NCBI GenBank assembly: GCA_031969655.1
Contig: DALYJX010000009.1
Location: forward strand, 1 to 64,000
Length of the DNA stretch: 64,000 nt
Source of the DNA: Microseira sp003486305
Lineage (GTDB): Bacteria > Cyanobacteriota > Cyanobacteriia > Cyanobacteriales > Aerosakkonemataceae
Reading direction: 5' to 3'
The position numbers and the translations under genes are program-made. Position 1 is the stretch's first letter. Every line of letters starts with the position of its first letter. The notes under the pieces are model-generated. The model saw only the letters and a program-made list of their open reading frames with translations. It made no database searches and was not told the origin of the DNA. Below, piece after piece: positions 26,418 to 36,400 of this stretch.

Positions 26418-27272
26418 TTAATTATAGGTATAAAACCCTTGTCCGCTTTTTTGACCGTAGAACCCCGCATCCACCATTTTCTTCAACAACGGACAGGGGC
26501 GATATTTGCTGTCGTTGAAGCTTTCATACAAAACCTCAATCGATAAAAGAATCGTATCTAACCCAATCAAGTCAGCAGTTTCTAGCGGTCCCATTTTGTG
26601 ACCAAAGCAAGTTTTGAAAATTCTATCCACCTCTGATGCTGAAGCGACTTGTTCTTGTAGGATAAAAATAGCTTCATTAATGGTTAACATCAGTACGCGG
26701 TTAGAAACAAATCCTGGCGAGTCATTAACGAGAATACATTCCTTGCCCATCTGAGCTAACAATTTCTTTGCTGTCTCAATTGTTTCATCGGAGGTATGAT
26801 AGCCGCGAATGGTTTCAACCATCGGCTTCATTGGGACGGGATTCATAAAATGCATCCCAATCACTTTAGAAGCACGCTTGGTCGCTGAGGCAAGGCGAGT
26901 AATTGGAATCGCCGATGTATTGCCAGCAAAGACGGTTTCTTTGGGGCAAATAACGTCAATTTTTTCGTAAACTTGCTGCTTAATATCCCATTTCTCGGTT
27001 GTGTTTTCAATCACAAACTCTGCCGATTCTAGAAATTGATAATTGGTGGAAAACTTAATTCGCTGTAGAATATCTTCGGGACTATCGGTTTTCTCACCTT
27101 TTTTGAAAAGCCCTTGAAACCGGAGATTTTTCTTAATTTCTTGTTTGGCACGTTCGAGTATCTCTTCTGAAATATCCAGTAGAATCACCTGATGAGCTGT
27201 TTGAGCGAGGTTTTGCGATACCCCTATTCCCATAACTCCGGCTCCGACAACACCAACTACTTGAATGTTCAT
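26418..27272 (-). CDS. fkbK-like: 3-hydroxyacyl-CoA dehydrogenase family (FkbK-like)
   Basis: A 284-residue NAD-dependent dehydrogenase: Rossmann motif VVGAGVMGIGVSQN, ENTTEKWDIKQQVYEKID, NTSAIPIT, GMHFMNPVPMKPMVE (catalytic His region) and DSPGFVSNRVLM. It probably oxidises the C3 hydroxyl of glyceryl-ACP, the second step after FkbH. It starts 2 bp beyond the PKS 1 stop, so translation is likely coupled. No FkbG-type O-methyltransferase is in the cassette, so the unit may stay hydroxymalonyl; a different methyltransferase gene sits at 48251-49069. Confidence 0.9.
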   Translation of the reverse strand: MNIQVVGVVGAGVMGIGVSQNLAQTAHQVILLDISEEILERAKQEIKKNLRFQGLFKKGEKTDSPEDILQRIKFSTNYQFLESAEFVIENTTEKWDIKQQVYEKIDVICPKETVFAGNTSAIPITRLASATKRASKVIGMHFMNPVPMKPMVETIRGYHTSDETIETAKKLLAQMGKECILVNDSPGFVSNRVLMLTINEAIFILQEQVASASEVDRIFKTCFGHKMGPLETADLIGLDTILLSIEVLYESFNDSKYRPCPLLKKMVDAGFYGQKSGQGFYTYN

Positions 27273-27274
27273 TG

Positions 27275-30200
27275 TTAATTACCTTGTGCGTTAGAGTCCA
27301 AAATCAAATTTGCTTCTTCTTCAGTCAATGCATCTAACTCCTCTATGAAAATCTTTTCAATCACTACAGCTAATTCTGCTACGGTGGGTGCTTCATAGAG
27401 AGAACGAAGGGGTAGTTCTATCTGAAAGATATCGCTTAGCTGTTTGATCAAGACACTTCCAGTTAGAGAATCTCCTCCTAAAACAAAAAAGTTATCATGT
27501 ATACCAACCTGCTCAAATCCCAAAAATTTCTCAAAACTTTCAACAACTTTGCGCTCTAGCTCGTTACTGGGAGCAACATAGGTATTTTTCAGTTCGGGTC
27601 GTTGACGGATTGGTTTGGAAATTTCAGCCTTTTGTAAGGCTTGTAGGGAAAGTTTCTGCTCAACTTTAGTTAGAAGAGTGGGTAAATCGTGAGTTGATAC
27701 TACTATCTGAGGTACTGTGCTATTAGATAGAATGCGTCTCAATGCTTCAATGCCTTCTTCTGGCATCATTCCGTCTCGGATATTTTCTCCTGTAATCTCT
27801 TTATACTTTGCTGTAAAGGAAACTGCTGCTCCAATACCGCTCCATCCATCCCAATTAATGCTTTTGATCGAAGTCCCATTTCGTTTAGAGATACTGTAGT
27901 GAGCAAATGCGTCCAGAAATGCACTTTCAGCAACGTAGTCTACCTGACCCGCTAGAGGTTCAAAGGCGTATAGTGATGAAAAGAGTAAAAAGAAATCGAG
28001 TTTGGCATCTTTGAAGAGGGTATCGAGTACTCGCGTTCCCTTGACTTTCGGTCCAATATCAGCACCAACTGTTTCTTTTGTTCTACGTTGAATCATGCAT
28101 CCTCTGGGGACAAAAGCGGCATGAATTACTCCATTAATTTGACCAAATTGATGATTTGCCTGAGCGATCGCATCGGACATTTGTTCGTAGTTAGTAACAT
28201 CAGCTTTGAGTATCAGTACCTCCGCACCCAGCGCTTCGAGGTTCTGGATTTTGCGGATTTTGATGCTGATATCATCCTGCTCATCGTGAGTCGATAGCCA
28301 TTGCGATCGCTCTTCTTTTCCTGGAAAATCTGAACGCCCTGTTATTATCAGTTTTGGCTTTACAGTCCGCGCCAGATATTCGGCTACCGTTAAGCTAACA
28401 CCTCCCAATCCACCTGCAATCAGATAAACGCCTCCTTCTCTTAAGCAAAGTTTCCCTTTAGCAACTCCTTCTAATCGCACAGTTTCAAAGGTTTGCACCC
28501 AACGATGAATGCCTCGGTAAGCAATAATTTGGTCAGAGTTTTGAGTCGTAAATTCTGCTACTAACTGATTTACAAGTTCTTGTTCTTGCCAACTGTTTGG
28601 ATGAGGAATAACAACGTCAATGCTGCGACATTTTACGTTTGGATATTCCAATGGAATAACCTTACAAGGACCGAGAATCAGTGCTTTTTCCGGACACAGT
28701 TCCTCTTCACTCGTCACTGGCTGCATATTATTTGACACAATTCCAATGTCGAGCGAATTCTTTAGATTGTGTTCTGCGATCGCCTGCACTAAAAACAGCA
28801 AACTGTAGAACCCTAAATCTGGGGCTGCGTCTTCTCGATTCTGCGGTGTGACACTCCATAAATGAATAATTTTTGTTGGGATCGAGTTCAACGCCCGCAG
28901 TTCTTTAATTAAGCTGTTGTAGTCATTCGCTTGTTGAGGATTAATTGTATATGTGCGTTGACCTTGCCTTTCGCTAGAAGAGTTGCTTTCACTAACAAAT
29001 TTCTCTCCAACTTTTACGGTAATAACCTCCTGACCCTGAAGTTGGAATCGTCTCGCTAATTGAGTTCCCAAGCCGCACTCATCTACAAAGACTAACCAGC
29101 ATTCTGACTGTGATTGAAGCTTTGAATTAAACGATGGCAGCATCGAGCGTTTCCATGAAGGGAGGTAAAACCAGTCTGCAATCTCAGGTTTTTTACCAAA
29201 GGAAACTTGTAGTTTTTGTTCAGCATTTTTTGGCTGAATTAATGGTGTGAATGCAGCCGGTATTAATGGTGCTGCTTTTGGAGAAGATTGAGCTATAAAA
29301 ATATGCTGTCCAAACGCATCAAACTCGGAGAAAGCTGCTACTTGAACAAATCCGCGATCGCGTAGTTCCTCCTGCCATTGACCGTTTGATAAAAATGGAT
29401 TGCCTTGGCTGCGTCCTTCATCCTCTACGGGATTCATCAGCAAACCATCGGCGACATCAAAAAGTAATTGAGGTTGGGTAATTTCCCAACTCAGAAATAA
29501 GCCGCCAGGAGCTAATAGCGAGCGAACGCGCTCAAGAGCCTCTCCAATATTTCGAGTTACGTGCATTACATTGACAGCGATTACAACATCAAACGAGTGC
29601 GTTGAGTATCCTTGTTCGATGGGCGATCGCTCAATGTCCAAAAAGCGATATTCGACAAATGGATAATTGCTATACTTTTTCTCTGCCGTACTCAGAAACC
29701 ACCCACCCACGTCGGTAAAGATGTAGTTGGTTCGCTCTGGAGGTAGCACAGCCAGCAAATCTGCTGTAGCAATTCCTTGTCCTCCTCCAATTTCCAGAAT
29801 TCTGAGCTTGACATCTCGTGGCAATAACTCCACCAGCCGTTCTAAAGTTGCTCGCATAATGGCTTTGTAGTAACCCACAGAAGGCAAGTTTTGAATTGGC
29901 ACTTCTCCTTCCTCGGCAAACTTAGCAACGTGAAACTCTAATGCATCTTTTTCACCAATCAGAACAGTGGCGAGATTTTCGCCACAACGTTGGAGAAGAT
30001 CTACTGGTTCAGGAGCATTTGCCCATCTAACTCTGACTTGTTCTAAAAGATGATTAATCGAGTCTGTTGATAGTGGCAAAAGGTTCGTAAACAATCCTCG
30101 ATCGTTTTGTTGCAAATGACCTTGCTCTACCAAGATTTGCAGCCATCGAGACAGCAATTGTCGATAGTGAGGAATTATTTGACATTTCTCAAATAGCTGC

Positions 30201-33200
30201 TCAAACGAATACTTTTCAGATGGATGATTAAAAGCACCTAAATACCTCAGAGTCTGGTTGATATAGGCAGTGCATAACCGATCCATCCACAGTTTTTGCT
30301 CTTGATACGTTCCTGCGTCAAATTCCAATGCACCTTCATAGGCTTGTTTTTGACCCGCCATGACTAAAGATTGCCAAAGTTCTGATGGTGTTGGCTGCGG
30401 CTGGCACGATCTGGGCGGGTCGATCCAGTAACGCTGGCGCTCAAAGGGATAAGTTGGCAGAGGAACGCGATCGCGCTGTTCCCGCTGATAAAATCCCGAC
30501 CAATCTATCTCAACTCCGGAAAGCCACAACTGACCCAACGTGTTGAGCAAAAACGCTAAATCTGACTGTTTTTCGTAAGAATGGCGCAAAGAAGGCAGCA
30601 CAATCTTATCAGCTACTTGCTCGTCTAAACACTGTAAAACCAAGCTGCTCAAAGTTTTTCCTGGCCCAATTTCTAACAGAATTGGCTGCTGTTTTTGCCA
30701 CAAATTATTCACTCCATCAGCAAAGCGCACAGTTTGGCACAAATGCGTTGTCCAGTAACTTGGATTTGTCGTTTGGTCGGCTGTAATCCAAGTTCCTGTA
30801 ACGTTTGATAGATAAGGAATTTGCGGTGGTTGTAAATTAACTGTTTTTACTAGCTCGGTGAAAGAGTCGGCAATTGGCTGCATCATGTAAGAATGAAAGG
30901 CATGTGAAGTTTGTAACTGCCGACATGCCAAATTTTTTGCAGTCAACTGAGCAGCCAATTCTTCAACTGCATCTGTAGTTCCGGCAACTACGCAAAGTTT
31001 CGATCCGTTAACCGCTGACAAAGAGAGTTTTTCACCCAAAAGGGGAAGCACTTCTGCTTCGGAAAGCGGAACAGCCAGCATCGCCCCACCTGGCAACTGT
31101 TGAATCATTTGCGCTCGTTTGGCGACAAGATTGAGAGCATCTTCTAAGGAAAACACCCCGGAAAGACAAGCCGCGACATATTCGCCTATGCTGTAGCCAA
31201 TCAGCGCAACGGGACGAATTCCCCACGACATCCACAATTGAGCTAGAGCGTACTCGATCGCAAAAATTGCTGGTTGGGTGAGATAGGTTTGATTCAGTTT
31301 TTGTGTGGCTGCATCTGGTTGTTCGCGATCGCGACCGAGCATCTTTCGCAAATCGAGACGCGATTGAGTTGTGTTCTCGCTCTCGTTGGATTGGTTTTGA
31401 TTCGGATAAAGTACATCGATTAAATCGATACCTAAAAGCGGTTTAAGGATTTCGCAACAGCGATCGACCCATTCGCGAAATACTGACTCAGTTTGATACA
31501 ATTCCCAACCCATATTGACGTAATGAGTCCCCAGTCCCGTAAACATAAAGGCTACGGGACGCTCGTTCTTCTCCTGAATCGCGTTCAACACTCGTTTGGG
31601 GTCATAAAGTGCGTTTGCAGCATCTTCATTAGACCTCGACCATATCTCTTGTGGGGTGGGCGTCTCGCCCGCCTTTGGGTTTATTTGTTGGAGAGGTCTA
31701 ATAGACCTCGACCATATCTCTTGTGGGGTGGGCGTCTCGCCCGCCTTTGAGAGTAGTTTTTGCACAGGTTTAATGTTTTGGCAAACAACCATCCGGCGGT
31801 GATTGAAAACCCGACGACCAACTTGGAGTGTGTAAGCAATATCAGCCAGGTTTTGATCTGGATGCTGGTTTAAATGTTCGACCAAATTTGCTGTCGCCGT
31901 CTCCAAAGCAGAACTTGTCTTAGCAGATAACAAAAGTAACTGCCACGGGCGCGACTTTGCAGGCGGTTCGATCGGCGGTGCTTCTTCTAAAATGACATGG
32001 GCATTTGTGCCACCAAACCCGAAAGAACTGACTCCGGCACGGCGGGGGATGCCGTTAGTTTTCCATTCAGATAGCTTGTCATTAACGTAAAATGGACTAT
32101 TTTCAAAATCAATTTGAGGGTTAGGAGTTTGGAAGTTGAGGCTGGGTGGCAGCAACTTGTGGTGCAGCGCTAGCGTTGTTTTAATTAAGCTGGCAATTCC
32201 TGCTGCTGCGTCCAAATGCCCAATATTGGTTTTTACCGAACCAATGGCACAATAGCCTTTTTTATTTGTAGTGGTTTGAAACGCTTGTTTGAGTGCTGCG
32301 ATTTCAATCGGATCGCCCATCGGCGTTCCAGTTCCGTGAGTTTCTATATAAGTAATTGTTTCTGGCTCAACTTCAGCCATAATTTGAGCAGATCGAATTA
32401 CCGTTGCTTGGGCATTTTCGCTAGGTGCTGTGTAGCTAACTTTTAAAGCACCGTCGTTATTGATAGCCGAACCTTTGATCGTGGCATAAATATAATCCCG
32501 ATCTGCGATCGCATCCTCCAGCCGTTTGAGGACAACAACCCCAATGCCATTACCGCCAATTGTGCCGTTTGCCCTAGCATCAAAGGCAAAGCAACGTCCG
32601 TCGGGCGAAACTCCTTCCGGACACAACGTTTCTTCATTTTGAGGAGTTTTTACGGAAACGCCAGCAGCTAAAGCAATGTCACATTCACCACTGAGCAATC
32701 CTTTATAAGCTAAATGAACTGCCACTAACGAACTCGAACAAGCAGTTCCTACACTCACACTCGGACCAGTCAGATTTAATTTGTAGGAAACGCGGGTGGG
32801 AGCGTAATCTTTGTCAGTTGCAAGCAGAGTCGGGAAGTATCCTAGCGATTCCTTCAGATTGTTGGGGGCAAGATTGTAAAGTAAGTAAGTGCTTCTGCCA
32901 ATTCCACCGTAAACTCCTATCGGTCTTTTTTCCCTTTCGGAATCGTAACCAGCATTTTCTAGAGCTTCCCAGGCACACTCTAAAAATAGACGATGTTGTG
33001 GGTCTATCATTTCAGCTTCTCTGGGACTAAAGCCGAAAAATGAGGCATCAAATAGTTCAACATCATCTAAAATAGCACCCGCTTTGATTTCTTTAGGAAA
33101 GTCATTAGTTTTTCGCTCTAATTTCTGGATATTTGAACCAGAGAAAACCGAAATAAATTCCGCCCCTTCCATCAAGTTTTCCCAAAAATATTCAACAGTA

Positions 33201-33268
33201 TCGCTACCGGGGAAACGACCGGCTAGACCGATGATTGCTACTTCTAAACCGTTTTGTTCAAAATTCAT
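27275..33268 (-). CDS. PKS 1: KS-AT-cMT-KR-ACP
   Basis: A 1997-residue module. KS: TACSSS (Cys about 177), ETHGTGT, NIGHLDAAAG. AT: GYSIGE (about 693) in place of GHSxG, with the N-terminal GQGxQ motif as GLGTHY, and HAFH (about 790). cMT: ILEIGGGQG (about 1160). KR: AGGLGGVS (about 1618), SSL, and YVAES where YxxxN is expected. ACP: GGDSLTGS (about 1935). The KS-AT linker holds a 40-residue insertion encoded by a dispersed repeat (31630-31749). Its place between two Cy-A-PCP modules matches the PKS part of yersiniabactin HMWP1. The AT is the better candidate for the FkbH-derived unit because the cassette follows directly and its motifs are unusual; this is inference. KR activity is uncertain. 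Confidence 0.92.
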   Translation of the reverse strand: MNFEQNGLEVAIIGLAGRFPGSDTVEYFWENLMEGAEFISVFSGSNIQKLERKTNDFPKEIKAGAILDDVELFDASFFGFSPREAEMIDPQHRLFLECAWEALENAGYDSEREKRPIGVYGGIGRSTYLLYNLAPNNLKESLGYFPTLLATDKDYAPTRVSYKLNLTGPSVSVGTACSSSLVAVHLAYKGLLSGECDIALAAGVSVKTPQNEETLCPEGVSPDGRCFAFDARANGTIGGNGIGVVVLKRLEDAIADRDYIYATIKGSAINNDGALKVSYTAPSENAQATVIRSAQIMAEVEPETITYIETHGTGTPMGDPIEIAALKQAFQTTTNKKGYCAIGSVKTNIGHLDAAAGIASLIKTTLALHHKLLPPSLNFQTPNPQIDFENSPFYVNDKLSEWKTNGIPRRAGVSSFGFGGTNAHVILEEAPPIEPPAKSRPWQLLLLSAKTSSALETATANLVEHLNQHPDQNLADIAYTLQVGRRVFNHRRMVVCQNIKPVQKLLSKAGETPTPQEIWSRSIRPLQQINPKAGETPTPQEIWSRSNEDAANALYDPKRVLNAIQEKNERPVAFMFTGLGTHYVNMGWELYQTESVFREWVDRCCEILKPLLGIDLIDVLYPNQNQSNESENTTQSRLDLRKMLGRDREQPDAATQKLNQTYLTQPAIFAIEYALAQLWMSWGIRPVALIGYSIGEYVAACLSGVFSLEDALNLVAKRAQMIQQLPGGAMLAVPLSEAEVLPLLGEKLSLSAVNGSKLCVVAGTTDAVEELAAQLTAKNLACRQLQTSHAFHSYMMQPIADSFTELVKTVNLQPPQIPYLSNVTGTWITADQTTNPSYWTTHLCQTVRFADGVNNLWQKQQPILLEIGPGKTLSSLVLQCLDEQVADKIVLPSLRHSYEKQSDLAFLLNTLGQLWLSGVEIDWSGFYQREQRDRVPLPTYPFERQRYWIDPPRSCQPQPTPSELWQSLVMAGQKQAYEGALEFDAGTYQEQKLWMDRLCTAYINQTLRYLGAFNHPSEKYSFEQLFEKCQIIPHYRQLLSRWLQILVEQGHLQQNDRGLFTNLLPLSTDSINHLLEQVRVRWANAPEPVDLLQRCGENLATVLIGEKDALEFHVAKFAEEGEVPIQNLPSVGYYKAIMRATLERLVELLPRDVKLRILEIGGGQGIATADLLAVLPPERTNYIFTDVGGWFLSTAEKKYSNYPFVEYRFLDIERSPIEQGYSTHSFDVVIAVNVMHVTRNIGEALERVRSLLAPGGLFLSWEITQPQLLFDVADGLLMNPVEDEGRSQGNPFLSNGQWQEELRDRGFVQVAAFSEFDAFGQHIFIAQSSPKAAPLIPAAFTPLIQPKNAEQKLQVSFGKKPEIADWFYLPSWKRSMLPSFNSKLQSQSECWLVFVDECGLGTQLARRFQLQGQEVITVKVGEKFVSESNSSSERQGQRTYTINPQQANDYNSLIKELRALNSIPTKIIHLWSVTPQNREDAAPDLGFYSLLFLVQAIAEHNLKNSLDIGIVSNNMQPVTSEEELCPEKALILGPCKVIPLEYPNVKCRSIDVVIPHPNSWQEQELVNQLVAEFTTQNSDQIIAYRGIHRWVQTFETVRLEGVAKGKLCLREGGVYLIAGGLGGVSLTVAEYLARTVKPKLIITGRSDFPGKEERSQWLSTHDEQDDISIKIRKIQNLEALGAEVLILKADVTNYEQMSDAIAQANHQFGQINGVIHAAFVPRGCMIQRRTKETVGADIGPKVKGTRVLDTLFKDAKLDFFLLFSSLYAFEPLAGQVDYVAESAFLDAFAHYSISKRNGTSIKSINWDGWSGIGAAVSFTAKYKEITGENIRDGMMPEEGIEALRRILSNSTVPQIVVSTHDLPTLLTKVEQKLSLQALQKAEISKPIRQRPELKNTYVAPSNELERKVVESFEKFLGFEQVGIHDNFFVLGGDSLTGSVLIKQLSDIFQIELPLRSLYEAPTVAELAVVIEKIFIEELDALTEEEANLILDSNAQGN
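31630..31749. repeat. Dispersed palindromic repeat, one full and one partial copy, inside the PKS 1 gene
   Basis: A 71-bp unit (31630-31700) has imperfect inverted ends TAGACCTC/GAGAGGTCTA and an inner hairpin GGGTGGGCG-TCT-CGCCCGCC. It is followed at 72-bp spacing by a second copy (31702-31749) lacking the right end. In the PKS frame it encodes KAGETPTPQEIWSRS twice. The period is divisible by three, so the frame is kept. Related sequences occur at 33380-33405, 40709-40740 and 54722-54791. Confidence 0.85.
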
Positions 33269-33379
33269 CTGCTTGATTTTTGTTGATAAACGACGGTTGT
33301 TTCTAGATGATTGATTCTTTGGTTGCTAGTTAGATAAGCTTCTACGCATCTAGTTTTACGGTGATTTTTTGGAAATTCT

Positions 33380-33408
33380 TGTGGGGTGGGCATCCTGCCC
33401 GCCTGTGT
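33380..33408. repeat. Dispersed GTGGGGTGGGC palindrome
   Basis: CTTGTGGGGTGGGCATCCTG followed by CCCGCC lies in the 198-bp spacer between NRPS 1 and PKS 1. It is a diverged copy of the inner hairpin found in the PKS 1 repeat and elsewhere in the window. It may form a hairpin in the operon mRNA. Confidence 0.65.
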
Positions 33409-33466
33409 ATTCGATGCCAGATGCTCACATAGCTTAGGGATAAACTAGCAGCTACAAAATCTTAGT

Positions 33467-36400
33467 TCAACGCTTTTTTAGCATTTGCTTGAGACGATAT
33501 TTACCCTGTTTGATTTTTTGCTCTAGCTCAGCACTTTTCTGTGGCAATGTTGAAGTATTTTGTGCTGAATTTAAGTGCTTGGCAAAAGCCTTAATTGTTG
33601 AGTAGTTGTACAAATCTGTTAACGATACATATTCTAACTCTTTGGGCAAAAAAGATCTCAATTTGGTGTAAATTTTTGTAATTAGTAACGAATTGCCACC
33701 GAGGTCAAAAAAATTATGATTAACTCCCACTTTTTCTACTTCCAGCACTTCTTGCCAAATCTTAGCGATCGCTTGCTCAATATCAGTTTTTGGCGCGGCA
33801 TAAGCCACTTGAAATTCTGGCAGTAAATCTTCTGGGACGGGAAGGGCGCGACGGTCTACTTTCCCATTAGCAGAAAGTGGTAAAGCATCGAGGAAGATAA
33901 AGGCTGAAGGTATCATATAATCCGGCAATTTTTCGCTGAGAAAGTGGCGCAGTTCTTCAACGGTGGGTGTCAATTTTTGTTCGGGAACAACGTATGCTAC
34001 TAAGCGCTCTTGGTTGTGCTGTTTGCCGATCGCACTAACGACTGCTGCTCGCACGGCTGAATGCTGGGTCAAAGCTGCCTCAATTTCTCCAGCTTCGATG
34101 CGATACCCCCGAATTTTGATCTGAAAGTCCACTCGTCCCAAAAACTCGATGTTGCCATCAGGTAGATACCGGCCTAAATCTCCCGTGCGGTAGATGCGAT
34201 CGCCGGTGCGAGGATGAGTGATGAATTTAACGTTAGTCTTTTCCTCATCCTGCCAATAACCCTTAGCAACTCCTACCCCAGCACAGCAGAGTTCACCCGG
34301 AACCCAGGTAGGACAATCGTCTAGTGCTTCGTTCAAAACGTAGTATTTTGTATTGGCAATTGGCTTACCGTAAGGGATACTTTTCCCAACTGGGTCAACA
34401 GTTTTAACTGGATACCAAATGTTCCAGAGCGTGGTTTCAGTTGGTCCACCAACACTGACCACTTGAACTTTGGAGACAAGATGGTTAAGCCTGCTTGGCA
34501 GCGTGACGGATATCCAATCTCCACCGAGGAAGGCCCAACGTAAACTACAAGCTAGTACCTGGGGGCGATCGCCAGCATACTCTAACAGCATTTCCATCAT
34601 GGCTGGCACCGAGTTCCAGATCGTGACGTTTTCCCGCAGCATTAGCTCGCACCAGTGAGCGGGATTGCGCGTAGCCGAAGCATCTGGCAGAATTAAGCAT
34701 CCTCCAGCCGCCAAAATGCCAAAAATGTCGTAAACGGACATATCATGGTGCAGGGCTGTTAGAGCCAGCACCCGGTCATCAGATCCGATGTCAAAGAACT
34801 GGTTGGTGCAGGTAATGGCGTTGACAACACCGCGATGTGCGATCGCTACCCCTTTCGGCAATCCTGTAGAACCGGAGGTGTACAAAACATAAGCTAAGTC
34901 CTCTAATTGCTGTACGGGTTTTAAAGGCTGCTTGCTTTCATTTGCTAGTTCTTTGGTATCTGCACAAATCCGTTTAATATCCTTGGGCCATTCTAGTTTC
35001 TCATTCAGCCAAGACTGGGTTAGTACTAGCTGGACTTCACCATTTTCTAAGAGATACCACAGACGCTCTTTGGGTAGGGTGGGGTCAATTGGCAGATAAG
35101 CAGCGCCACAGTTCAAAATCCCCAGCACGGCGACAATTTGTTCCCATCCTTTCTCCATCACTATCGCAACTAATTGGTTGGGACGAGCGCCTAAATAACG
35201 CAACCGATGACCTACCTGATTAGACAGTTCGTATAGTTCTTGATAAGTCAAGGTACCATTTGATGAAATAACAGCGGGTTTTAGTCTTCGATGCTGTACT
35301 TGTTCTGCAAACAAAACGTGCAGCAATTTATTGGGAATAGATGCGTCAGTGGTATTGATGGCATTTCGCTGCGCTAGTTGCCTTCGAGGCACGAGTTGTC
35401 TATTCGTATCAACCCAAACTGACTCGGAAGTAGCGAGTTGCTGGAGGAAACAGCAATATGCCTCAAACATATCGTCGATTAGACCTTCTGGGAAGAGTTG
35501 AGCGATCGCATCCCAGTTGAACGTCAATTCCCCTTTTTCCTCCCAAACTTGAACATCCATCCAAGTCTGAGATGCTTGGCTAATCCCATAGACCAATTCC
35601 CCAAAACGACTGAATGTTAAAGTTTCCTGACCGAGTGACCCGAAACCTAAAGTGCTGGTAAATACGACTGGCATAGCGCTAGGAGCAGTCCCTTTTCTAC
35701 GCGCCAATTCTCTTACCACGCGCACGCCGCTAAAATAACGGTGTTCTAAATCTTGCCAAAGTTGTTTCTGAATGCGAACGGCTCGGTCAGCGAACGACTC
35801 GCAAGATGAGTTATCTACTGCCAACAGAGTTACTGAGGTGAAATCTCCTAAAATGTCATTGACTTGAGGATGCAGCGGCAGGCGGTTAAACAGAGCGAGA
35901 TTGATCGTAAATTGCGGATTTTTGCTCCAAACGGTCAAAATTTCGGCAAAAGCAGCTAATAGAACTCCAGAGGGAGTCAAACCCGCTCTAGCGGCTCGTT
36001 GCTTCAACTGTTGCCAATCAGTTTGGTTCAATCGTCCATCATACCGCTGACAGCGATGCTGCTTTAGTTCTTTGGGAGTCTTCGCTAAAGGTAAGTCTGG
36101 TGCTGGGGGAAGACTGTCCAAGCGATTGAGCCAATAGTCTTGCGATCGCTTGTGTAACTCTGTATTTTGCAAAGCTTGCTCGGCTATAACATAATCCCGG
36201 AACGAGATTTCTAGAGGTGGCAATGCAACGTCGGGATTTTGATAAAGTTGAAACCACTCATCAAATAAACGAAATAAACTCCAAGCATCAAATACTTGCA
36301 AATCGTAACTGACATGCAGCCGGATACGCTCTGCATCCAAGCGAGTCGCTCTAAACTCAAATAAGGGCCATTGGTCAGCGGGTAGTACTTGATGAGATAA

